Shown here piece by piece: positions 16,493-23,814 of a stretch of DNA of 54,054 nt. The DNA lies in assembly GCA_031277015.1 (NCBI GenBank), contig JAISLZ010000053.1, positions 1 through 54,054 of the forward strand, written 5' to 3'. The stretch's first letter is position 1; each line of letters begins with the position of its first letter. Made by a program: the position numbers and the translations under genes. The notes under the pieces are model-generated. The model did no database searches. It was not told the DNA's origin and saw only the letters and a program-made list of their open reading frames with translations. The DNA is from Eubacteriales Family XIII. Incertae Sedis bacterium. GTDB taxonomy: Bacteria; Bacillota; Clostridia; Peptostreptococcales; Anaerovoracaceae.

Positions 16493-17431
16493 ATGGGGGA
16501 AATAATATACAGGACAGGAATGGAAAAGGATGTTGACGGTTTCATGGATTGCATGAGAAGCGTCTATGGGGACGACAGATACTATCAAAAGTTCTATGAC
16601 GTGGAATATGTCCGCGGCCGCATAGATAGCATCTTTATCGCGGAGCTGGACGGCGAGGTCGTGGGTAGCCTCGCGCTCTCAGGTTGTGGCTATAGGGGCG
16701 AGGACCACAAGCTCGGGACCTTTATCGTGAAGGCGGATATGGAGGAGCACAATATAGGGAGCGGGCTGCTGGGCTATACGGTTGACTCCATTCGATACCT
16801 ACCTTCCGTGAAGGGTGAGAATGTGACACATCATATGGGTTCGCAGATATTGACGGAACGCAACGGCTTCGTTCCGGTCGGCCTCCTGTTCGACGTTTTC
16901 ATCGATAATTCGACCCTCCTTATCATCGTCAACAATTTCAACGTCAAGGAGGTCGGGCGCATCTTCGTCCCTGATGCCATCGCGTCCTCTGTGGAGCTGC
17001 TCTACCGCGAACTCGGAGTATCGGTCGAACCGGTGACAGGTAGCGGAGGGGACGTGATTCCTTCCGTCAGCGACATATGGTATGAATACGACAGGCATTT
17101 TAGGTTTGCCGATATATATATACTCTCATATGGGGAGGACTGTATGGCGCGCATAGGTGAGATAGAGTCCGGCCCGGGTCTGCCGGGGATGACGGCCAAT
17201 ATCCATATAGATATGCGCGACCCGAACGCGCCCGCAGCCTACGAAGCCCTGATGGGCGAGCGCTGCGTCTATGCGGGCTTCAAACCAGTCAGCGCCGGCC
17301 ACGAGTACATCGTCCTTCACCGGCCGGGAGAAGGGCCTGTACGGTACGGCGCGATGAAGCTGACAGCGCGTTCGAGAGAGATGCTGACGCGTCTTGGCGT
17401 CGCGTTGAGCGATCAGGTAAGCGGCCGGTAG
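16493..17431 (+). CDS. GNAT-fold N-acetyltransferase-like protein with extra C-terminal domain
   Basis: A 312-residue protein beginning nine bases after the MATE-kinase fusion. Residues 1-160 look like a GNAT fold: 'FIAELDGEVVGSLALSGCGY', 'LGTFIVKADMEEHNIGSGLLGYTVDSI' (the acetyl-CoA motif A region, with R/Q-x-x-G-x-G reduced to HNIGSG) and 'TERNGFVPVGLLFD'. Residues 165-312 form a second domain I cannot name, with 'SDIWYEYDRHFRFADIYIL' and 'YAGFKPVSAGHEYIVLHRP'. GNAT proteins of this two-part kind recur beside SpoIIE/RsbW-like signalling genes in anaerobes (family memory, not checked). The altered motif A suggests a binding or regulatory rather than catalytic role. RBS is poor; coupling to upstream translation is likely. 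Confidence 0.75.
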   Translation: MGEIIYRTGMEKDVDGFMDCMRSVYGDDRYYQKFYDVEYVRGRIDSIFIAELDGEVVGSLALSGCGYRGEDHKLGTFIVKADMEEHNIGSGLLGYTVDSIRYLPSVKGENVTHHMGSQILTERNGFVPVGLLFDVFIDNSTLLIIVNNFNVKEVGRIFVPDAIASSVELLYRELGVSVEPVTGSGGDVIPSVSDIWYEYDRHFRFADIYILSYGEDCMARIGEIESGPGLPGMTANIHIDMRDPNAPAAYEALMGERCVYAGFKPVSAGHEYIVLHRPGEGPVRYGAMKLTARSREMLTRLGVALSDQVSGR

Positions 17432-17449
17432 CGGGTAGGGTGCATAGCA

Positions 17450-20020
17450 ATGTCTGACAGGAAATATCAAAACTCAATATATACGAAGGTGAGCCGCAAG
17501 ATGATCTTCGCCGCATTGTTGTCCGCGTTTGCGGTATTCATCATCGCGACCGCGGCCATCTTCTTCATACGCGTTGGCGTTGCGAATGTGAGCAAAGACC
17601 TCGGCGACCGGGCCGCGGACAACAGCGCGACAAGCATGACGGAACTCGCTGAGAACTCGCTGCTCCAGGTGGCGAACAATCGTGCCATGCTCAGTGACGC
17701 TACGCTGGAGACCGTCAGCATGGCCGTCAAAGTCATTTCTGATAAAGCGACCGCTATCATGTCCCATCCAGACTGGTACAATGACCGGCCCATCATGCCG
17801 CCCGATCCAAAGAACGAAGGCAAAATCGTCGCCCAGGTGGTTTATGCCGATGGCGTGGATCCTATCAATCTAAGGCGCGAGGTCGGCCTGTTGGGCAATC
17901 TTCAGGATCTCCAGCTCGCGCTATTGAACGCCGAGGAGAGCATCGCGACCATGCAGATCGGTAGCGAGACCGGAGTCATGGTCATGGTGGACGATATGTC
18001 GAGCGTCAAGACCTCATCATACGACCCGCGTGTGCGCCCATGGTACATAGCCGCGAAGAAGGAAAGGGGCCTGATATGGACTGATGTCTTTGATGACGCC
18101 TTCGGCAGGGGCCTTGCGATCACTTGCGGCATGCCATATTATGACGTGGACGGGAATATCAAAGGCGTTGTGAGCGGTGGGATGCTGCTTGCGACGCTGA
18201 ACGACACGGTCGCCGGGGCTGTCGTCGAGCAGAGCGGCAAGACATTCATCGTCAACGAAAAGGGTGATATCCTCATCTCAAAGGACGTCGCGAAGGACCA
18301 GGATGGCAATATAATAAGGGAAAATTTATTGGAGAATGAAAGCCCATCGATGCGGTCCGCTGCGGCCAAGATGACGAAGGGACAGTCCGGCATAGACCGA
18401 GTCGTATATGGTGACAAGGAATATTTCATGGCCTACAGCCCTCTGAAGGCGCGCCCATGGAGCTTTGTCGTGCTCGTAGAGTCCGGTGAAGTGCTCAAGC
18501 CCGCCGAAGTCACCAAGAAACAGATATCGGACACCACAGACGGGGCGCTTGACGAAATACAGAATATATTCTTCATTGCACTGGGCTCATTTATCGTTCT
18601 GCTCGTGGGTATCGCCATATTTGAGATTCGCCTGTCTAGATCGGTGTCGGTGGGCATTACCGCGCCGATCATCAAGCTGACGAAGGAAGTACGCGGGCTG
18701 ATCGGCAAGGAAGACCTGGCCCTTGACCTGCGAATCGAAACGGGCGATGAGATCGAAGAGCTGGCGGACGCGTTTACGGACATGACAGCGCAGCTCAAGG
18801 ATCATATCGAACACCTTACGGTCATCACCGCCGAAAAAGGGCGTATCGAGACGGAATTGAATGTCGCCAGGCACATACAGGCATCCATGTTGCCGAGCGT
18901 ATTTCCCCCGTTCCCCGATAGGCCGGAGTTCGACCTGTACGCGATCATGCATCCCGCAAGGGAAGTCGGCGGAGATTTTTACGACTTTTTCCTCATCGAC
19001 AAGGATACACTATGCCTCGTCATAGCCGATGTATCGGGAAAGGGCGTGCCCGCCGCCCTGTTCATGATGATCGCCAAAACCCTCATTAAGAACAACGTGC
19101 AGTCGGGGATGCGTCCGTCCGAAGTGTTCGAGGCGGTCAACAACATTCTATGCGAGAACAATGACGAGGAGATGTTTGTGACGGCCTTCATGGGGTATTT
19201 CGATATCTCGACGGGTAAATTTACCTTTGTGAACGCCGGCCACAATCCACCGCTCGTGAGACAGCGGGATGGCTTTCGTCCGATTGAGGCGCGCCCGAAT
19301 TTCGTGCTCGCGGGAATGCCGGATATACGCTATACCGAAAACGAGATCATCCTGAACGCCGGCGATGCGATCTGCATGTATACAGACGGCGTTACGGAAG
19401 CGGTTAACAGCGACAAGGAGCTCTATTCCCTGGCGCGTTTCATAGAATCCGCCAATGGGGATAGCCTATCGGATCTCATGGCGTTCACTATGAATATAGA
19501 GTCATCGATCGGTAGATTTGAGAGTGGGGAGGAACAGGCCGACGACATCACCCTTCTCACCTTCCGCTATAACGGTGAGGACGCTCCGGGCGATCCCTGT
19601 TATGCTGTTGCTGGCGATGTACGTGAGCTTGAAATAGAAGCGGACAAGGGCAATCTCAACCTCGTGCTGAAATTCATTTCAACCTCGCTGCGCTCGCTGG
19701 GAGAGAGCGAGTCGCTGATCTCCCAGGTCGAGGTGGCGGCTGAGGAGGTCTTTGTGAATGTCGCGAGCTACGCTTACGCCTCGCAGAGCGGCAAAGTGAA
19801 GATCAAACGCTCCCTCGGTGAAGAACTTGCACTGATCTTCGAAGATGATGGTACGCCCTTTGACCCTCTTTCGGTACCCGATCCCGATATTAATTCCATT
19901 GCAGAAGACCGCGTCATTGGCGGCCTCGGGATCTACATGACAAAGAAGATCATGGACAGCGTGTCCTACAGGTACGAGGACGGCAAGAATATCCTGATAC
20001 TCATCAAAAAGCTTAGTTGA
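17450..20020 (+). CDS. membrane receptor phosphatase: Cache-HAMP-PP2C (SpoIIE) with C-terminal RsbW-like kinase domain
   Basis: An 856-residue sensor. Residues 1-45 carry a basic end and a membrane helix (FAALLSAFAVFIIATAAIFF). Residues 50-365 form an extracellular Cache-like sensor, with 'DPRVRPWYIAAKKERGLIWTDVF' and 'YFMAYSPLKARPWSFVVLVE'. A second helix lies near 375-395, then HAMP, then a linker. The PP2C/SpoIIE domain spans about 490-700: GGDFYDFF, ADVSGKGVPAALF, NAGHNPPLV, MYTDGVTEAV, ADDITLLTF, with the metal-binding Asp residues present. Residues 725-856 are an RsbW-like ATPase: AAEEVFVNVASYAY, EDDGTPFDPL, GGLGIYMTKKI. The phosphatase should reset the STAS protein upstream; the kinase module opposes it. 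It is last in the four-gene unit, 18 bases after the GNAT gene. The ligand is unknown. Confidence 0.92.
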   Translation: MSDRKYQNSIYTKVSRKMIFAALLSAFAVFIIATAAIFFIRVGVANVSKDLGDRAADNSATSMTELAENSLLQVANNRAMLSDATLETVSMAVKVISDKATAIMSHPDWYNDRPIMPPDPKNEGKIVAQVVYADGVDPINLRREVGLLGNLQDLQLALLNAEESIATMQIGSETGVMVMVDDMSSVKTSSYDPRVRPWYIAAKKERGLIWTDVFDDAFGRGLAITCGMPYYDVDGNIKGVVSGGMLLATLNDTVAGAVVEQSGKTFIVNEKGDILISKDVAKDQDGNIIRENLLENESPSMRSAAAKMTKGQSGIDRVVYGDKEYFMAYSPLKARPWSFVVLVESGEVLKPAEVTKKQISDTTDGALDEIQNIFFIALGSFIVLLVGIAIFEIRLSRSVSVGITAPIIKLTKEVRGLIGKEDLALDLRIETGDEIEELADAFTDMTAQLKDHIEHLTVITAEKGRIETELNVARHIQASMLPSVFPPFPDRPEFDLYAIMHPAREVGGDFYDFFLIDKDTLCLVIADVSGKGVPAALFMMIAKTLIKNNVQSGMRPSEVFEAVNNILCENNDEEMFVTAFMGYFDISTGKFTFVNAGHNPPLVRQRDGFRPIEARPNFVLAGMPDIRYTENEIILNAGDAICMYTDGVTEAVNSDKELYSLARFIESANGDSLSDLMAFTMNIESSIGRFESGEEQADDITLLTFRYNGEDAPGDPCYAVAGDVRELEIEADKGNLNLVLKFISTSLRSLGESESLISQVEVAAEEVFVNVASYAYASQSGKVKIKRSLGEELALIFEDDGTPFDPLSVPDPDINSIAEDRVIGGLGIYMTKKIMDSVSYRYEDGKNILILIKKLS

Positions 20021-20107
20021 CGGCTCGTCATATTCTTTTTTGAAACTTTTTTTGTTTCATGATTATATTAGTATAATATTGGGTAATAGATATATGTAAG
20101 CTGGTTG

Positions 20108-20344
20108 CCATCCCGTTCCAAAGGCTATGCCCGCGGGACGGGATGGGGGGGGATGTCGGCGATAAGGATATGTGGCCCGTAAGGGCCGGTATCTGGATCA
20201 ACATTCGCGCGGATCGGGATCGCCTGTAGTCAAAGGCATTGAATGGGGCCGGAATCGTGAATGTAGGAGCGGCAGATGAGGGGGCCGGAGTGACGCGCAA
20301 CGACGCCTCTCCGGGAGGTCCTGCCGTTCCGACTCTGTTTTTTT
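20108..20344 (+). ncRNA. candidate structured RNA in the gap before the flavodiiron gene
   Basis: The 373-base gap 20021-20393 has no credible protein but several strong stems. Stem 1: CCATCCCGTTCC (20108-20119) with GGGACGGGATGG (20135-20146), twelve pairs including one G-T. Stem 2: GGCCC-GTAA-GGGCC (20174-20187), a GNRA-type tetraloop. Stem 3: GGAGCGGCAG (20266-20275) with CTGCCGTTCC (20321-20330), ten pairs including one G-T, enclosing CCGGAG/CTCCGG (20285-20290/20309-20314), followed by seven T residues (20338-20344). A TATAAT at 20072-20077 could start it. It may be an independent RNA with terminator or a leader of the downstream gene. No known riboswitch motif was matched. Confidence 0.45.
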
Positions 20345-20352
20345 GTTATAAT
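20344..20352 (+). promoter_or_regulatory. extended -10 promoter before the flavodiiron gene
   Basis: TGTTATAAT: TGn plus TATAAT at 20347-20352, 42 bases before ATG 20394, directly after the seven-T run. No -35 match is seen. This arrangement lets the flavodiiron gene be transcribed even if the upstream structured RNA terminates. Confidence 0.5.
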
Positions 20353-20393
20353 GGACTAAAATAGTTCACGGTAATCGGAAGGATGGAGATAGT

Positions 20394-21623
20394 ATGCTGA
20401 CAAAGAAGATCGCTGAAGGGTTTACATGGGTAGGGGTGCTGGACCCCGATTTGAGGGTGTTCGACATCGTGATGTGGACGGAGTTCGGCACGACCTACAA
20501 TTCCTACGTGCTGAAGGGGAGGGACAAGACTGTCCTGTTCGAAGCTTCCAAGGCGCATTTTTTTGACGAATGGATAGAGAAGGTAAAGTCCGAAACTCCG
20601 GTAGAGAAGATAGACTACCTGGTCGTGGAGCATACGGAGCCCGACCATTCGGGGACGATAGAGAAACTGCTCGAGATCAATCCCCGCCTCGAGATAGTAG
20701 GCTCTATGGGTGCGCTCAACTTCCTGAAGGAGATTACGAACAAGGAGATAAACGGGCGGGCCGTCAAGAGCGGCGACGAGATAGATTTGGGGGGCAAGAC
20801 GCTGAGGTTCATCACCGCGCCGAATCTGCACTGGCCGGACACCATTTTTACATATGTGCCTGAGATAAGGACGCTCGTGACGTGCGACTGCTTCGGCTCG
20901 CACTACTCCGACGAAAACGTGACGAACGACAGCCTCACGAACTACGAAGACTATATGAAGACGCTTGTCTACTACTACGACAACATCATCGGCCCGTTCA
21001 AGGGCGATGTGCTGGCGGCCCTCGGCAAGATAGACGGGCTTGACATAGACGTGATCGCGACGGGGCACGGTCCTGTGCTGACGCAGAACCCGCAGGAGGT
21101 CATAGAGCTCTACCGCCAGTGGTCTTCGCCTAAGAACCCGAACACGAAGAAGACGGTCGTCATACCATACGTATCGGCATACGGATACACGAAGCTGCTC
21201 GGTGAGACGATAAGGGACGGCATCAGGGAAGCGGCCGACATAGACGTGAAGCTCTATGACATGGTGGCCGTCGACTTAGGGGAAGTCATGGCGGAGATTC
21301 AGCATGCGGACGGCTTCCTGCTCGGCACGCCCACCATCGTCGGAGAGGCTTTGGAGCCGATCTGGAAGATCGCGGCCTCGCTGAACGCTAAGCTGCACGG
21401 CGGCAAGTTCGCGTCGGCCTTCGGGTCGTACGGTTGGAGTGGCGAAGGGGTGCCCCACATCATGGAGAGGCTGCGCCAATGCAAGCTGAACGTATTCGGT
21501 GACGGGTTGCGCGTGAGGTTCAAGCCGAACGACGCGGACCTCGCGAAGGCGCGCGAGTTCGGGCATGACTTTGGCTCGTCGATCCGGGACGAGCGGCTTC
21601 AGGACGATTCGTTCAAAGCGTGA
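20394..21623 (+). CDS. flavodiiron protein (FprA family, A-type flavoprotein)
   Basis: A 409-residue cytoplasmic enzyme that reduces O2 to water (or NO to N2O) in anaerobes. The N-terminal metallo-beta-lactamase-like domain holds the diiron site: H80-x-E82-x-D84-H85 in VVEHTEPDHSG, then 'LVTCDCFGSHY' with its Asp, and 'IATGHGPVL'. From about residue 255 follows a flavodoxin domain with the FMN loop SAYGYTKLLGETI, 'GTPTIVGEALEPIW' and FGSYGWSGEGV. No rubredoxin is fused. RBS GGATGGAG precedes ATG 20394. The stop overlaps the next gene by four bases (GTGA), suggesting a redox operon. Confidence 0.95.
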   Translation: MLTKKIAEGFTWVGVLDPDLRVFDIVMWTEFGTTYNSYVLKGRDKTVLFEASKAHFFDEWIEKVKSETPVEKIDYLVVEHTEPDHSGTIEKLLEINPRLEIVGSMGALNFLKEITNKEINGRAVKSGDEIDLGGKTLRFITAPNLHWPDTIFTYVPEIRTLVTCDCFGSHYSDENVTNDSLTNYEDYMKTLVYYYDNIIGPFKGDVLAALGKIDGLDIDVIATGHGPVLTQNPQEVIELYRQWSSPKNPNTKKTVVIPYVSAYGYTKLLGETIRDGIREAADIDVKLYDMVAVDLGEVMAEIQHADGFLLGTPTIVGEALEPIWKIAASLNAKLHGGKFASAFGSYGWSGEGVPHIMERLRQCKLNVFGDGLRVRFKPNDADLAKAREFGHDFGSSIRDERLQDDSFKA

Positions 21624-22891
21624 AAAGTTACGATCTGATAATAATCGGTGCGGGGGCGGCGGGGCTTGCCGCCGCCATCGCGTTCCGTAGGCGGTGCGAG
21701 GGCAGCGCCCTTCTCATTGAGGCCGGTGATGTGGCGGGACGGAAGATACTCGCTACGGGAGGCGGCAGGTGCAATCTGTCCAACACGGCTGCGCCCGGAT
21801 GGGAACGTACGAAAGAGTTCTTCGGCAGTCTCGGCGTGCTGCTTGATGCGGACGTAGAAGGGCGGGCATATCCGCTCACGCGCAACGCGGCCTCCGTGAG
21901 GGACGCGCTCGTGCGCGAATGTGAAAGTCTCGGCTGCTCGTTCATGTTCGGTATGCGCGTGAGCTTACTGGAGCGCGGGGGCAACGATGATTTCGTGGTC
22001 CGCACGGAGCGTAGGAGCGCCGGGATTCGAGGCGGGGGCGATGGTCCCGTCGCTTCGCCAGGGCAGTCTGCGGCTACCGCCATGCGCGCCAGGCAGGTCG
22101 TCGTCGCGACGGGTGGCAAAGCCCGCCCCGCCTACGGCAACCTCGGGGACGGCTACGCGTTCGCGCGGTCCTTTGGCATCAAGGTGAACACGGTCAGGCC
22201 GTCCCTCGTGCCGTTCGTGTACGCGGACGATGTGAAAGGCGGATTGGCGAAACTCGCGGGGGTCCGGGCGCGTGCGCGCGTGCGGCTTGTAGCTGCGGCT
22301 GCGGACGGCGATGCGTCACCGTGTGCCCCAGCGGAAGCCCGGGGTGAGGTGCAGTTCACGGACTACGGGCTGTCGGGTATTTGCGTGTTCGACCTGAGTC
22401 GATACTACGAACCCGCCTGCTGTGCCGTAGCCATAGACTTCGCTCCGGACCACACCGAGGACGAAATATCGGAACTGCTTGCATCAGGGCGTGCCGCCGG
22501 CCTAGCGGGCGTCGTGCATCCCAAGGTCGCGGAATACATCGAGGAGTGTGTGTGGCAGAGGCGGAAAGGAACAGTTCACGGGCAGAAAGATACGCATGAA
22601 CCGTCCCATTCTGACCTCGCCGCTACCGTCAAGGACTTCACCGTACCCATCAAGGGTACCAAGGGATGGAAAGCCGCGCAGATCACGTCAGGTGGCGTCG
22701 CGATGTCCGAGGTGCACGAAAAATATTTTGAGTCGAATTCCGTCCCGGGACTGTACGTCGTCGGCGAGGTGCTTGACCTTGACGGACCGAGTGGCGGCTA
22801 CAACTTAGGCTACGCGTGGAACACAGGACTGGCCGCCGGCCGCGCCGCCGGCGCGTACTGCGCGTCGTATCTGACTATCGAAACCGTTTGA
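21620..22891 (+). CDS. HI0933-like FAD-dependent oxidoreductase
   Basis: A 423-residue flavoprotein with the N-terminal dinucleotide fold DLIIIGAGAAGLAAAIA (residues 5-21), then GRKILATGGGRCNLSN (about 41-56), the hallmark of the HI0933/YhiN family. The C-terminus has 'AQITSGGVAMSEV', GLYVVGEVLDLDGPSGGYNLGYAWNTG, which closes the FAD site. Substrate is unknown for the family. GTG start at 21620 overlaps the flavodiiron stop, so the two are translated together; a role in handling oxygen or thiol stress is a guess. An Arg/Gly-rich stretch near 130-155 looks like a lineage-specific loop. It is convergent with the lysozyme gene, 38 bases away. Confidence 0.9.
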   Translation: MKSYDLIIIGAGAAGLAAAIAFRRRCEGSALLIEAGDVAGRKILATGGGRCNLSNTAAPGWERTKEFFGSLGVLLDADVEGRAYPLTRNAASVRDALVRECESLGCSFMFGMRVSLLERGGNDDFVVRTERRSAGIRGGGDGPVASPGQSAATAMRARQVVVATGGKARPAYGNLGDGYAFARSFGIKVNTVRPSLVPFVYADDVKGGLAKLAGVRARARVRLVAAAADGDASPCAPAEARGEVQFTDYGLSGICVFDLSRYYEPACCAVAIDFAPDHTEDEISELLASGRAAGLAGVVHPKVAEYIEECVWQRRKGTVHGQKDTHEPSHSDLAATVKDFTVPIKGTKGWKAAQITSGGVAMSEVHEKYFESNSVPGLYVVGEVLDLDGPSGGYNLGYAWNTGLAAGRAAGAYCASYLTIETV

Positions 22892-22929
22892 AATTGGATT
22901 GGGGAAGCGCTACCCGCGCCGTTTGCCCG

Positions 22930-23613
22930 CTACCTGCCGTCCACGGAACCTTCGAGGACTATGACGGGAGGAAGGTCGTATTCATCCTTGTGATAGATGC
23001 TGTATATCTCTCTCGCGTAGGCTAGGCGTTTGTTCATCACCGGTATACCCGGACGTTCGTACTTATTGCAAAACACCCTGGTCGCCTCGTCAATGGTATC
23101 GCATTTTTTCAACAATTTTTTTACATATGAGTAGCTTCCTGCCAGCTCCACCTTTACGAGAAAATGAAGCTGCGTCGAAAGGCTGTAGGGATCCTTCATG
23201 CTCATGAGTTTGGCTCTGCGGCCACCTATCCACTGAGCGAGCCCGTCGCCGGATGTCTGAAAGCCGTGCTCCTGTCTAAGATTGCCCATGATGCCCGCCG
23301 CCTGTTCGTCGGTGAAGCCGTTTTCGAGCAGATAATTCCACACGTGGTCGCGGTTTGAGGAAGGGTTTTCCACCATGCTGACGGGTATGCCGAGTTCCTC
23401 GGCGCTGACGGCTCTGGCCTTCAGCGTATTGACGTTCTGTGGGCGAATGTAGCTGTCGCCAGGCTCGGTCCACTTGATGAAATGATCCCTGTTGGGGACG
23501 TTGACGTTATCCTCCGATATGACAGCGAACGGCGTCAATATCAATCCCGCCGTAAACAGAGCGATGATCGCCCGGAAAAAGTTCTTATTCAAAATAGCTT
23601 TTATCGTATCCAC
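22930..23613 (-). CDS. membrane-anchored phage-tail-tip-type lysozyme
   Basis: Predicted peptidoglycan hydrolase with one N-terminal hydrophobic segment (FFRAIIALFTAGLILTPFAV), a signal anchor or signal peptide, a linker, and a Phage_lysozyme2-type domain: NRDHVWNYLLENGFTDEQAAGIMGNLRQEHGF with the likely catalytic Glu in LRQEHG, then GDGLAQWIGGRR. The start is uncertain. The frame is open to an ATG at 23721, but that has no ribosome site and a near-perfect promoter sits at 23620-23648 inside the extra N-terminus. I therefore choose GTG 23613, close to the predicted transcript start and so possibly leaderless. It is divergent from gpmI. A role in wall remodelling is likeliest; lytic release of injection particles is speculative. 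Confidence 0.75.
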   Translation of the reverse strand: MDTIKAILNKNFFRAIIALFTAGLILTPFAVISEDNVNVPNRDHFIKWTEPGDSYIRPQNVNTLKARAVSAEELGIPVSMVENPSSNRDHVWNYLLENGFTDEQAAGIMGNLRQEHGFQTSGDGLAQWIGGRRAKLMSMKDPYSLSTQLHFLVKVELAGSYSYVKKLLKKCDTIDEATRVFCNKYERPGIPVMNKRLAYAREIYSIYHKDEYDLPPVIVLEGSVDGR

Positions 23614-23619
23614 GCCACG

Positions 23620-23648
23620 ATTATATATGGTCAAACTTGGTTTTGCAA
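23620..23648 (-). promoter_or_regulatory. sigma-A promoter of the lysozyme gene
   Basis: On the minus strand: TTGCAA (23648-23643), 17-base spacer, TATAAT (23625-23620). The -10 is perfect and spacing optimal. The predicted transcript start lies near 23613, which decides against translation from ATG 23721. Confidence 0.65.
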
Positions 23649-23749
23649 CAATTCTGTAATATTTTCGTAATATAATCACCAACTCTTCACATTTCTTTGC
23701 GGGATTCCGTGAAACACACATTTCGGGGGAGCATTGTAGCTCTTATATC

Positions 23750-23784
23750 TTACGAGATTATCCTTATTCTATTTATAGTATAAT
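23750..23784 (+). promoter_or_regulatory. probable promoter of gpmI
   Basis: An AT-rich block 30-65 bases before gpmI: TTACGA (23750-23755), 18-base spacer, TATAGT (23774-23779), overlapping TATAAT (23779-23784). The -35 is weak, so the exact -10 is uncertain. It is divergent from the lysozyme promoter. Confidence 0.4.
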
Positions 23785-23814
23785 TATTATAGAAACAGAA
23801 CACGGAGGAAATTT

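Noticed and set aside
20028-20300. 90-residue minus-strand frame in the gap before the flavodiiron gene
   Set aside because: Pro/Ser-rich with no family resemblance; the gap is better explained by paired RNA stems.
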